Shown: one piece after another, positions 10,157-19,146 of the stretch | Layout of the letters: every line of letters begins with the position of its first letter | Numbering within the stretch: the stretch's first letter is position 1 | DNA from: an uncultured Clostridia bacterium | Lineage (GTDB): Bacteria; Bacillota; Clostridia; Lachnospirales; CAG-274 | Length of the DNA: 64,000 bases | Direction: 5' to 3' | NCBI GenBank assembly: GCA_944384195.1 | Contig: CALWSK010000001.1 | Location: forward strand, 310,001-374,000 | The notes under the pieces: model-generated | The model's input: only the letters and a program-made list of their open reading frames with translations | Told to the model about the DNA's origin: nothing | The model's database searches: none | Made by a program: the position numbers and the translations under genes

Positions 10157-11449
10157 ATGGAAAAACAAATACCAAAATCTATGGAAAATCTATTACAAGA
10201 CGTATATACAAAACTTGGCAATGATGAAAAACTTAAAAAAATGTTTGAGAATTGCTATACAAATACTCTAGATACTACTGTTAAAAAAATGCCAGATGGA
10301 ACAACTTATGTAATAACTGGAGATATTCCTGCTATGTGGCTTAGAGATTCTGTATGCCAGTTAAGACCGTATTACTTTTTAGCAGAAAAAGATGAAGAAA
10401 TCGCAGACCTTATAGAAGGACTTGTAAAAAGACAAATGCAATATATTTTACTAGACCCTTATGCAAATGCCTTTAATGAAGCAGATAATGGCAGTTGTTG
10501 GGAAAAAGATGAAACGGAAATGTCTGGTTGGATATGGGAAAGAAAATATGAAATAGATTCTCTTTGCTTCCCTCTTCAAATGTCTTATTTACTTTGGAAA
10601 AATACAGGTAGAACTGGGCATTTTGATGAAAATTATAAAAAAGCAGTAAAAAGAATAATAAAAGTATTTAAAACAGAACAAAACCACGAAGAAAATTCTC
10701 CTTATAGTTTTGTAAGAAGAGATTGCTATTATACAGATACTCTATCTAGAAATGGTAAAGGTACTCTTGTAAAATCTAATATAGGACTAACTTGGTCTGG
10801 CTTTAGACCTAGTGATGATGCTTGTCAATATGGATATCTTATTCCATCTAATATGTTTGCTGTTGTAGTTTTAAAATATGTAAATGAGATAGCAACAGAA
10901 ATATTAAAGGATTTAGATTTAGCTAAAGAAAGCTTAGATTTAGCTAAAGAAATAGAAGAAGCTATAGAAACTTATGGTGTAATAGAACATTATAAATATG
11001 GAAGAATGTATGCATATGAAGTAGATGGTTTTGGACAATATAATCTTATGGACGATGCTAATCTTCCTAGTCTTCTTTCTATACCATATATAGGATATAG
11101 AGATGAAAATGACCAAACTTATAAAAATACTAGAGATTTTATCCTTAGTGATGGAAACCCTTATTATTATAAAGGAGAAAAAGCAAAAGGTATCGGAAGT
11201 CCACATACTCCTATAAACTATATATGGCATATATCTTTAGCTATGCAAGGGCTTACTAGCAAAAATAAGGAAACTAAAAAACAAATTATAGATATGATAA
11301 AAGCTACAGATGGAGATACTAATCTTATGCACGAAGGATTTAATGTAGATAATCCTAATGAATTTACTAGAGAATGGTTCTCTTGGGCTAATGCTATGTT
11401 CTGCGAATTAATTCTTGATTATTGTGGATATCAAGTTAAAACTAAATAA
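10157..11449 (+). CDS. Glycoside hydrolase family 125 exo-alpha-1,6-mannosidase
   Basis: GH125 enzymes are inverting exo-alpha-1,6-mannosidases that trim mannose from N-glycan cores or from O-mannosyl chains. The 430-residue protein lacks a signal peptide and has the family features: AMWLRDSVCQLRPY near residue 55, NEADNGSCW, a FRPSDDACQYGYLIPSNMF segment in the middle that should carry the acid, and FTREWFSWANAMF at the end with the probable base. It is co-directional with and 31 nt after the ROK kinase, consistent with a kinase-mannosidase pair that processes imported mannosides. Its presence is the strongest pointer that the whole locus handles N-glycans. Confidence 0.92.
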   Translation: MEKQIPKSMENLLQDVYTKLGNDEKLKKMFENCYTNTLDTTVKKMPDGTTYVITGDIPAMWLRDSVCQLRPYYFLAEKDEEIADLIEGLVKRQMQYILLDPYANAFNEADNGSCWEKDETEMSGWIWERKYEIDSLCFPLQMSYLLWKNTGRTGHFDENYKKAVKRIIKVFKTEQNHEENSPYSFVRRDCYYTDTLSRNGKGTLVKSNIGLTWSGFRPSDDACQYGYLIPSNMFAVVVLKYVNEIATEILKDLDLAKESLDLAKEIEEAIETYGVIEHYKYGRMYAYEVDGFGQYNLMDDANLPSLLSIPYIGYRDENDQTYKNTRDFILSDGNPYYYKGEKAKGIGSPHTPINYIWHISLAMQGLTSKNKETKKQIIDMIKATDGDTNLMHEGFNVDNPNEFTREWFSWANAMFCELILDYCGYQVKTK

Positions 11450-11502
11450 ATTTTTTAAATATTTTATATCCAAAAACAAGCACTTGTTTAATTTTATTTG
11501 AT

Positions 11503-11537
11503 AATATAAAAAGGGCAAACATTGCCCTTTTTATATT
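11503..11537. terminator. Bidirectional terminator between GH125 and the amidohydrolase
   Basis: A perfect 16-bp inverted repeat (11503-11518 with 11522-11537) around loop ACA, GC-rich core GGGC and A/T runs on both sides. It serves both convergent genes. Confidence 0.9.
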
Positions 11538-11538
11538 A

Positions 11539-12867
11539 TTATTCTAATATTTCTTTTTCTTTATCTTTTGCTTTTATTTTAAATTCTCTCATTTCATCTA
11601 TTAAATCTTCTCTTATTTTATCAAAATCTATATTAGTAAATTTTCTATCTTTAACTAAACATTTTCCATCTACAAAAACAGTCTTAATATTACTAGCATT
11701 AGCACTATATACTAAAACAGAATAGACATCAAACATAGGAAACATATTTACGCTTTTAGTATCTACAATTACTAAATCTGCTTTTTTACCTACTTCTATA
11801 GAGCCTATCTCTTTTTCCTTATTTATAACTTTAGCTCCTTCTATTGTTCCAAGTCTTAATATGGAAGATGCTGGAAATACACTTCTATCCTTATTAATAT
11901 ATTTATGAAAATTAGCAAAGAGCTTAAATTGTGTTATTAAATCTAAAGTATTACCACTAGATGGTCCATCTGTCCCAAGCCCAACTATAATATCTTTTTC
12001 TACAAGCTTAGATACCGGACATATTCCTTTAGCAGATTTCGTATTAGCACCTATACAATGTGCAATTTTCACATTATATTTTTTTATAAGTTCTATATCA
12101 TTATCTGTTAAAAATATAGTATGTGCTGCTATTAATCTTTCGCTTAATACTCCTATACTTTCTAAATATTCTATAGGTGTTTTATCATACTTTTCTCTAA
12201 AATGCTTAAGTTCATAATCCATTTCAGAAATATGCATACTAATAGGTACATTATATTTTTTGGATATTTCATTAGATTTAATGAGAGCTTCTGTATTATT
12301 AGTATTTGGAGCGTGTGGAGCTATAAAAGGTGTTATTCTTTCATTATCTATCCATCTTTTTATAAATTTCTCTCCATATTCAAGTCCACCATAAGCTTTA
12401 TCACTATCACAAGTTGCAAAATCTATTACTGTTTCTCCTAAAACAGCCCTTATTCCAAGTTCATCAACTGCTCTAGCTACTTCACTTTCAAAATAATACA
12501 TATCAACTATAGTAGTAACTCCGCTTAAAAGTAGTTCACAAATTGCATATTTGGCACTTTTATATACTAGCTCTTCAGTCATACATTCCATCTCAAGTGG
12601 AAATAAAAATCTTCTTAATCTATCCTTACAGTCATCTCCAAGACTTCTAAAAGGTATCATACTTATATGTGTATGTGTATTTACCATACCTGGCATAAGT
12701 ATATCTCCATTAGCATCTATTTCTTCTTCTACTACTTCTTCCTGATAGTCTTGCATATCCCCTATTTTAGCTATTTTGTCATTTTCTATAATGATATATC
12801 CATTTTCTATTTGAGTCATATTTTTATCCATAGTTATTATATTTGCATTTTTTATAGCTATCTTCAT
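11539..12867 (-). CDS. Amidohydrolase of the cytosine/SAH/chlorohydrolase (AtzA/TrzN-MtaD) group
   Basis: A 442-residue metal-dependent deaminase or hydrolase. The metal ligands are visible: HTH at H65/H67, a later His in ISMHISEMDYE, AAHTIFL, and the Asp in LGTDGPSSGN. This resembles 5-methylthioadenosine/S-adenosylhomocysteine deaminases and guanine or atrazine-type hydrolases, so the substrate is uncertain. The start is the ATG at 12867 with GAGGAGGGAATATT before it; the 11-codon longer frame overlaps the upstream terminator. It follows the Pot-like transporter genes and may share substrate with them, but a terminator separates it from that operon. Confidence 0.8.
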   Translation of the reverse strand: MKIAIKNANIITMDKNMTQIENGYIIIENDKIAKIGDMQDYQEEVVEEEIDANGDILMPGMVNTHTHISMIPFRSLGDDCKDRLRRFLFPLEMECMTEELVYKSAKYAICELLLSGVTTIVDMYYFESEVARAVDELGIRAVLGETVIDFATCDSDKAYGGLEYGEKFIKRWIDNERITPFIAPHAPNTNNTEALIKSNEISKKYNVPISMHISEMDYELKHFREKYDKTPIEYLESIGVLSERLIAAHTIFLTDNDIELIKKYNVKIAHCIGANTKSAKGICPVSKLVEKDIIVGLGTDGPSSGNTLDLITQFKLFANFHKYINKDRSVFPASSILRLGTIEGAKVINKEKEIGSIEVGKKADLVIVDTKSVNMFPMFDVYSVLVYSANASNIKTVFVDGKCLVKDRKFTNIDFDKIREDLIDEMREFKIKAKDKEKEILE

Positions 12868-12889
12868 AATATTCCCTCCTCTTATAAAA

Positions 12890-12920
12890 ATAAGCCTCAA
12901 GATAAATGCTTGAGACTTAT
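12890..12920 (-). terminator. Terminator of the Pot-like operon
   Basis: A 12-bp stem (12890-12901 with 12909-12920, one G-T pair), loop of 7, followed on the minus strand by TTTTTAT. It lies 16 nt after the binding-protein stop codon and upstream of the amidohydrolase start. Confidence 0.85.
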
Positions 12921-12936
12921 ATATTTATTATATTAT

Positions 12937-13998
12937 TTAACTGTTTAATATTCTATTCCATTGTTCTATCCAGCTAGGTAACTGTGCATTTACAAAAGTA
13001 TAATCTATAGCTTTTGCATTTTCTGCTATCTTTCCATAAGTTTTATCTTTAGCCTGTTCTTCATTAAGCTCCACTGTTGTATTTGTAGGTGCTTCATTAA
13101 GAGAAGAAGCTGTTTTTGTTTGTAACTCGTTGCTTATTCTCCAATTTATAAATTCATAAGCTAAGTCTTTATTTTTAGAATTTTTGTTTATATTTGTTGT
13201 GTTAAAGTTTGCATAAGTTCCTTTAGATGGACTTACATATACAACTTGAGGAGCTGCCGCTTGAATAGTAGGTATAGCAAAATCTCCAACAACAGCCACT
13301 GCTATTTCTCCAGAAGCAAACATATTAGCAAGGTCAGAAGATTTAGAATAAGTCTTTACTATATTAGGTTTTAATTCTTCTAAAGCTTCAAAAGCCTTAG
13401 CACCATTATCTGTAGTAATATCTGTATTTTTATAATCACTAGCCATATACATAACAGCTGGTCCAAAAGTAGAAGTAATATCTGGTATAGATACTTTACC
13501 AACAAGCTCTGGTTTCCAAAGATCTGCAAATTCTTTTATTTCAAATCCTAGAGCCTCTTTATCATATATAATACCAATACTATTTATAACATAAGCTGGA
13601 CCTTGTCCATTTGCTATAAGTTCTTTAGCTGCCGGTATTAAATTTTCAGAATTAGGTATTTTAGAATAATCAAGTTTTTCAAAAAGACCAGCTTCAAATC
13701 CTTCAGAAGCTTTAGCTTGAGATAAATCTATTAAATCTACCTTAGAGTTTGGATCTGTTGCAAGCTTTGTATATCTTTCAGATGTAGTACCTGTTTCAAG
13801 TATTATATCACAATTATATTTTTCTTCAAAAGGTGCGTAAACATCTTGATTTAATATATCTTCACTAAGCCCCCAAGTGGATATTACTAATTGTCTTTTT
13901 TCGCCCTCTGCTGTTTTATTGTCTGTAGAAGCTCCACAACCTACAAGCATAGATGCAGACATAACTGTTGCAAGAGCTAAAGCTAATATTTTTTTCAT
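12937..13998 (-). CDS. PotD/PotF-like substrate-binding lipoprotein
   Basis: A 353-residue periplasmic-binding-type lipoprotein with signal peptide and lipobox LVGC (Cys21). The body resembles spermidine/putrescine-binding PotD and the wider family of extracellular binding proteins for polyamines, iron or small organic cations. It is the last gene of the operon PotB-PotC-PotA-PotD, 13 nt after potA. The low similarity I can judge by eye does not fix the ligand; a polyamine is the default, but the neighbouring amidohydrolase allows a nitrogenous base or nucleoside-like compound. Confidence 0.8.
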   Translation of the reverse strand: MKKILALALATVMSASMLVGCGASTDNKTAEGEKRQLVISTWGLSEDILNQDVYAPFEEKYNCDIILETGTTSERYTKLATDPNSKVDLIDLSQAKASEGFEAGLFEKLDYSKIPNSENLIPAAKELIANGQGPAYVINSIGIIYDKEALGFEIKEFADLWKPELVGKVSIPDITSTFGPAVMYMASDYKNTDITTDNGAKAFEALEELKPNIVKTYSKSSDLANMFASGEIAVAVVGDFAIPTIQAAAPQVVYVSPSKGTYANFNTTNINKNSKNKDLAYEFINWRISNELQTKTASSLNEAPTNTTVELNEEQAKDKTYGKIAENAKAIDYTFVNAQLPSWIEQWNRILNS

Positions 13999-14011
13999 AT
14001 TTTTTCTCCTT

Positions 14012-15040
14012 TTATACTAAAATTATTTTATTTGAAGGTAATATTAAATTAATATTATCCCCATTTTCATAAACTTTATCGGCAGAAAGATTAACAACAA
14101 GTTTACCTATTTCTGTTTCTACTTCATATTGATAAGCTTTACCAAGAAAAGTTCTTACTAATACTTTGCCGTTTATACTATTTTCTGTAGAATTATCTGC
14201 AATAGATATATCATCTGGTTTTATAGTTCCAAGAGCAATATCTTTATCATCTATATCTACCTTAAACATAGCTCCATTTTTAGCTTTATACATATTATTT
14301 TGTGTCTTTTCTAATTCTATAAAGTTTTCAAATCCTATAAACCTAGCTACAAATTCTGTTTTTGGTCTGTTATATATATTCTCTGGTGTATCATATTGTT
14401 CTATAACACCATTATTCATAACAGCTACTTTATCTGATATAGAAAAACATTCTTCTTGGTCGTGAGTTACAAAAATAGTAGTAATACCAAATTTCTTTTG
14501 AAGTCTCTTTATTTCTACACGCATATTGACACGTAATTTAGCATCCAGATTACTAAGAGGTTCATCAAGAAGCAAAAGCTTAGGTTTTATAACAAGAGCT
14601 CTAGCAAGTGCCACTCTTTGTCTTTGTCCTCCAGACATTTGCTTAGGGAAACGCTCTGCAAATTCGGATAAACCACATATTTCTAATATTTCTTTTACTC
14701 TTTCATCTATTTCTTTTTTATCTACTTTTCTAAGCTTAAGTCCAAAAGCTACATTATCATATACGCTAAGATGTGGAAAAAGAGCATAACTTTGGAATAC
14801 AAGACCAAAATTTCTTTTATGTACTGGAGTTTTTGTAAGTTCTTCACCATCTAAAATAAATTTTCCTCCTGTTGGTTCTACAAACCCTGCGACTATCCTA
14901 AGAGTTGTCGTCTTTCCACAACCACTAGGCCCAAGTAAAGAAACAAGTTCTCCTTTTTCTATATCGAGATTAAGCCCTTTTAAAATATCTTTTTTTCCAT
15001 CATAACTAACATTTATACTGTCAAGTTTCATAAATGACAT
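14012..15040 (-). CDS. potA: PotA-like ABC transporter ATPase
   Basis: The ATPase of the importer. Walker A GPSGCGKTT, Q-loop in FGLVFQSYALFPH, signature SGGQRQRVALARAL, Walker B LLLLDEPLSNLDAKL and a switch His in VTHDQEE are all intact, followed by a TOBE-like regulatory domain from about residue 240. Start chosen at 15040 (MSFMKLDS), where AGGAGG lies 9 nt upstream; the longer frame to 15073 runs into potC. It should couple ATP hydrolysis to the two permeases encoded upstream. Confidence 0.9.
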   Translation of the reverse strand: MSFMKLDSINVSYDGKKDILKGLNLDIEKGELVSLLGPSGCGKTTTLRIVAGFVEPTGGKFILDGEELTKTPVHKRNFGLVFQSYALFPHLSVYDNVAFGLKLRKVDKKEIDERVKEILEICGLSEFAERFPKQMSGGQRQRVALARALVIKPKLLLLDEPLSNLDAKLRVNMRVEIKRLQKKFGITTIFVTHDQEECFSISDKVAVMNNGVIEQYDTPENIYNRPKTEFVARFIGFENFIELEKTQNNMYKAKNGAMFKVDIDDKDIALGTIKPDDISIADNSTENSINGKVLVRTFLGKAYQYEVETEIGKLVVNLSADKVYENGDNINLILPSNKIILV

Positions 15041-15053
15041 AGTTTTAATCCTC

Positions 15054-15836
15054 CTATTTAGATAAAGCTGCAATTCCTAGAGTCTTTTCAACAATAAACA
15101 TTATAACAATTGTAGTAAGCATAAGCAATACTGATACTGCTGAAACAGTAGGGTCATAATAATATTCTATATAGTTCATAAGAGACGTAGGGAAAGTATT
15201 AACTCCAGGTCCACTTAAAAACATAGATACTGGTATATTATTAAAAGAATTTATAAAAGCTAACATAAAAGCAGAAGATATACCAGATGTAATATTAGGT
15301 AATACTACTTTAAAAAAACTAGAAAACCTACTACACCCAAGGCTACAAGCTGCCTCTTCTATAGAAAAATCAAACTGTTCAAGGCTAGAGCCTACCACTC
15401 TTATAATATAAGGTAATACTGTAAGAAAATGTCCAAGTAAAAGTCCATAAAATACAGGTATTCTAAGCTTTATAACTATAAATTGGTATAAAGAAAAACC
15501 AAGTACTATCCCAGGAATTATTGTAGGTGATAGAAAAAAAGATTTTAAAAATTTTTTACCTTTTATAGAATATCTAGCCATAGCATAAGCAGCTGGTACT
15601 CCTATTAAAAGAGCAAGCAAAGTAGCAAGCAATGCTACCTTAAGACTTAAAAGTAAAGAAGTTATAAATGTTTCAGATTGAAAAACATTTATAAACCATT
15701 TTAAAGAAAAACTTTTTATAGGGAAAGTTATAGTGCTATCTTCTCCAAATGCTGTAACAGTAATTATAACTAAAGGTAAAAATAAGAATAAGAAAACACA
15801 AATTGCAAAAACTGCAAGTAATTTATTTTTACGCAT
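15054..15836 (-). CDS. potC: PotC-like ABC permease
   Basis: A 260-residue permease with about six membrane segments and the EAA-loop region EEAACSLGCSRFSSFFKVVLP that contacts PotA. It overlaps the 3' end of potB by 8 nt, a sign of translational coupling, and is followed by potA after 13 nt. Pot-family channels usually import spermidine or putrescine; the substrate of this one is not fixed by sequence. Confidence 0.88.
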   Translation of the reverse strand: MRKNKLLAVFAICVFLFLFLPLVIITVTAFGEDSTITFPIKSFSLKWFINVFQSETFITSLLLSLKVALLATLLALLIGVPAAYAMARYSIKGKKFLKSFFLSPTIIPGIVLGFSLYQFIVIKLRIPVFYGLLLGHFLTVLPYIIRVVGSSLEQFDFSIEEAACSLGCSRFSSFFKVVLPNITSGISSAFMLAFINSFNNIPVSMFLSGPGVNTFPTSLMNYIEYYYDPTVSAVSVLLMLTTIVIMFIVEKTLGIAALSK

Positions 15837-16662
15837 AATCTTCTCCTCTCTTATCTAGATTATTAGCAATAATATTTAATACTTTTATAACAACAATAGT
15901 TATAATTATCATTATTGTAGCAACAACACTAGCTCCAGTCCAATCTCCTACAGCCATCGCTTTTTGATATATAAATGTTGCTAAAACTAAGTTTTTATTT
16001 CCTCCTAAAAGTTGAGGTGTAGTATATGCTGTTAAAGACCCTGTAAATACTAATACTCCACCAACTATTATACCAGGAAGACTCATAGGTAAAATTACTT
16101 TAATAAAAGATACTATTCTATTAGCACCTAAACTCTGCGCAGCTTCCATCATATCATTATCTATATTTTCCATAACCCCAACTATAGTTATTATCATTAA
16201 AGGTAAAAAAAGATATATAGTACCTATGATTATAGAAAATTCTGTATATAATAAAGTAAGAGGCTTATCTATAATACCTATACCCATTAACATTTTATTT
16301 ACTATTCCATTTTTCCCTAAAATATTTATCCAAGCAAAACTTCTTACTACAGAATTTGTAAGAAGCGGAAAAATAGAAATAGCTATAAGAAAACTACGCC
16401 ATTTTTTATCGCATCTAGATATAAAATAAGCTGTTGGTGTCCCAAGAAATATACACACAACAGTACTTATAATGGATATTTTTAAAGTTCTTATAAGGAT
16501 ATCCATATAATAATCATCTTTAAAAAATTCTATGTACTTAGATATCGTAAATCCATCTTGATATACCGTAGGAACTAAAGTATTAAATAATGGTATTACT
16601 AGAAAAATAACAAGTAACATAAGCCCTGGTAACATAAGCAACCAGTAGATTTTATTTTTCAT
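15829..16662 (-). CDS. potB: PotB-like ABC permease
   Basis: The first gene of the importer operon and partner permease of PotC. It has about six membrane segments and the EAA loop MEAAQSLGANRIVSFIKVILP. The start is the ATG at 16662 preceded by GGGGAGG; the ATG nine codons earlier (16689) would lie only about 8 nt from the predicted transcription start and has no binding site. The order potB-potC-potA-potD differs from the enteric potABCD order but is common in Firmicutes. Confidence 0.88.
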   Translation of the reverse strand: MKNKIYWLLMLPGLMLLVIFLVIPLFNTLVPTVYQDGFTISKYIEFFKDDYYMDILIRTLKISIISTVVCIFLGTPTAYFISRCDKKWRSFLIAISIFPLLTNSVVRSFAWINILGKNGIVNKMLMGIGIIDKPLTLLYTEFSIIIGTIYLFLPLMIITIVGVMENIDNDMMEAAQSLGANRIVSFIKVILPMSLPGIIVGGVLVFTGSLTAYTTPQLLGGNKNLVLATFIYQKAMAVGDWTGASVVATIMIIITIVVIKVLNIIANNLDKRGEDYA

Positions 16663-16703
16663 AAAAACCTCCCCTAATATAAATCTCATTTTTTGTCGTA
16701 TAA

Positions 16704-16732
16704 ATTATATCATATAGCCCTTTAATTATCAA
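16704..16732 (-). promoter_or_regulatory. Sigma-A-type promoter of the Pot-like operon
   Basis: On the minus strand TTGATA (16732-16727), 17-nt spacer, TATAAT (16709-16704). It is a near-consensus promoter and sets the 5' end near 16697. The rest of the 16690-16955 gap is AT-rich and I see no gene in it. Confidence 0.8.
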
Positions 16733-16955
16733 TATTTTTAATATTTTTGCATTATTTTATGTAAATTAGACAATTAATTTTAAAATAGCTAAAAAATATT
16801 ATCAATATATTGAATTTTTATTTATCTATATTATTTGTTTTATATATTAAAAAAAGATTAATATAAAATTATTAATAAGTTTTATACAAAATATATTTTA
16901 AATATTATATATATATTTATATTGTATACTTAATAAGTGTGAATTTCTGGATAAA

Positions 16956-16982
16956 AAAACTGTAGATTAAATCTACAGTTTT
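16956..16982 (-). terminator. Terminator downstream of recN
   Basis: A perfect 13-bp inverted repeat with core CTGTAGATT and one central base, followed by a T-run on the minus strand. The same GTAGATT/AATCTAC core recurs in terminators at 28808 and 61533. Confidence 0.9.
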
Positions 16983-16984
16983 AA

Positions 16985-18670
16985 TCATATTTGAGATTTA
17001 ATAGTATTGGCCTGTTCTAACATTTCTTTTGCCGAAAATAAGGTATGTTCTGTTATAGTAGCTCCTCCGGTCATTCTAGCAATTTCTTTTACTATATCTT
17101 CATTATCTATTTTAAATATAGAGGTTGTTGTATTTGTAGTATCACTTTGTTTTTGTATAAGAAAATGTCTATCTCCCATAACTGCAATTTGTGGTAAATG
17201 AGTTATACATATAATTTGATTATTTCTTGATAAAAATACCATTTTTTCTGCAACTTTTTGAGCAGTTCTTCCGCTTATACCAGAATCTATTTCATCAAAA
17301 ATAAAAGTATCTATAGTATCTGCAAAAGATAATACAGCCTTTAAAGATAACATTATACGGCTCATCTCACCACCAGATGCAATTTTAGCTAACGGCTTTA
17401 AGTCCTCACCAAGATTAGTAGATATTAAAAACTCTACCTTATCAAACCCATTTTGATTGAAAGTATCTTTTTGGGTTATATCTATTTTAAATTTACAATT
17501 TTGCATATTAAGTTCTACTAAATGTTTTTCTATGCTTATTTCTAACTCTTTAGCACTTTCTTTTCTTATACTACTAATTTTAATACAATTTGATTTAATT
17601 TTCTTTTCTAAAATTTCTTTTTCATTTGATAACTTTATAAGTTTTTGTTCGCTATTTATAAGATTATCAAGCTTGAGCTTAGTATCTTCTTTAAATTTTA
17701 ATATTTCTTTTATAGAAGCACCATATTTTCTCTTTAATTTTTGTATAATAACAAGTCTTCCTTCTATTTCATTTAATCTAAAATTATCAAACTCTAAATT
17801 TTGATTTGCTCTTTTTAACTCTTGTATTAAATCCTCAAGTTTTGCATATATATCTTGTATAATATCATATAATATTTTTTTATCTGTGTCTATTTCTGCT
17901 AAATCTTCTACATTACCAATACATATATTAAGCCTGTCTAATGCCGATAGCTCATCATCAGAAAGTAGCTCTAAAGTATTAATATAAAGATTTTTTATTT
18001 TTTCAGCTTTTAATAAAATATTTCTTTCTTTTGTCAAGGCTTCTTCCTCATCTTCTAAAAGATTAGCCTTTTCTATTTCTTCTATTTGGAAACTAAAAAA
18101 ATCTATTAACTCTTCTCTGTCTTTTCCCATAGAAAACTCAGATATTTTACTTAATATATTTTTATATTCTTTTATAAGATTTATAAGTTCTTTTTTATAT
18201 TTTAAAAGCTTATCCTCACAAAATCTATCTAAAAGTAAAATATGCTTTGCTGGATTTAACAAAGACTGATGTTGATGTTGCCCATGTATATCTATAAGTT
18301 TTTCACATATTTCTTTTATCATACCTAAAGTAGCTGGTTGTCCATTAATCTTGCAAATATTTTTACCATTTTTATTGTAAGTTCTATCTATAAGTATAAG
18401 ATTATCTTCTTCTATATGTATTCCAAGATTTATAATTTCCTTTTTTATATCTTCAGATTTTAAACTTATAAGAGCTTTAACAGTAGCAAAATCTTTATCC
18501 TTTTTTATAAAATCCTTATTAGCCCTTGCTCCTAATACAAAAGATAAAGAACCAATAATTATAGATTTTCCAGCTCCTGTTTCTCCAGATAATATGTTAA
18601 GTCCTTTGCTAAATTCTATAGTTTGTTCATCTATAAGAGCTACATTTTTTATATAGAGCTGTTCTAGCAA
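16985..18670 (-). CDS. recN: DNA repair protein RecN
   Basis: An SMC-like ATPase of double-strand break repair. At 561 residues it has the usual length. Walker A GETGAGKS is near residue 30, long coiled-coil arms fill the middle, and the C-terminal ABC signature region ASGGEMSRIMLSLK with Walker B FIFDEIDSGISG is intact. The start is a TTG at 18670 with GGGAG 7 nt upstream. It follows argR by 22 nt, the conserved Firmicutes order argR-recN. Confidence 0.95.
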   Translation of the reverse strand: MLEQLYIKNVALIDEQTIEFSKGLNILSGETGAGKSIIIGSLSFVLGARANKDFIKKDKDFATVKALISLKSEDIKKEIINLGIHIEEDNLILIDRTYNKNGKNICKINGQPATLGMIKEICEKLIDIHGQHQHQSLLNPAKHILLLDRFCEDKLLKYKKELINLIKEYKNILSKISEFSMGKDREELIDFFSFQIEEIEKANLLEDEEEALTKERNILLKAEKIKNLYINTLELLSDDELSALDRLNICIGNVEDLAEIDTDKKILYDIIQDIYAKLEDLIQELKRANQNLEFDNFRLNEIEGRLVIIQKLKRKYGASIKEILKFKEDTKLKLDNLINSEQKLIKLSNEKEILEKKIKSNCIKISSIRKESAKELEISIEKHLVELNMQNCKFKIDITQKDTFNQNGFDKVEFLISTNLGEDLKPLAKIASGGEMSRIMLSLKAVLSFADTIDTFIFDEIDSGISGRTAQKVAEKMVFLSRNNQIICITHLPQIAVMGDRHFLIQKQSDTTNTTTSIFKIDNEDIVKEIARMTGGATITEHTLFSAKEMLEQANTIKSQI

Positions 18671-18692
18671 AATATCACTCCCTCTTGCTTAG

Positions 18693-19142
18693 TTAGTTTA
18701 ATTTTTCTCTAAGCTTTTCCATAATTTCTAATGCTTTTTCTTCAGTCTTTACAACACAAAATATAGTATCATCACCAGCTATACTTCCCATCATTTCACT
18801 ACCTACCATATTGTCAAGAGCAGCAGCAACACCCATAGCCATACCATTTAAAGTTTTTATAACTAACATATTTTGAGCATAATCTATATCTGTAACTCCT
18901 TGTTTAAAAACCATTTCTAGTCTTTCGTGTATTATAGATTCATCTTGTAAAAAAATATCATATTTTTGTTTACCATTAGCAGAAACTACTTTAGTAAGCT
19001 TAAGCTCCCTTATATCTCTTGATATTGTAGCTTGTGTTACTTCAAATCCAGCCTCTTTTAGCTTATTTGCTAATTCTTCCTGTGTTTCTATATCAAACTC
19101 TTTTATTATTTCTATTATTTTATTATGTCTTCTTGTTTTCAT
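18693..19142 (-). CDS. argR: Arginine repressor ArgR/AhrC
   Basis: A 149-residue regulator of arginine metabolism. The N-terminal winged helix spans the ETQEELANKL and VTQATISRDIREL segments; the C-terminal oligomerisation and arginine-binding domain has GMAMGVAAALD and GSIAGDDTIF. It lies between nadK and recN as in most Firmicutes, 4 nt after nadK. No arginine genes are near, so it acts in trans. Confidence 0.95.
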   Translation of the reverse strand: MKTRRHNKIIEIIKEFDIETQEELANKLKEAGFEVTQATISRDIRELKLTKVVSANGKQKYDIFLQDESIIHERLEMVFKQGVTDIDYAQNMLVIKTLNGMAMGVAAALDNMVGSEMMGSIAGDDTIFCVVKTEEKALEIMEKLREKLN

Positions 19143-19146
19143 AAAT

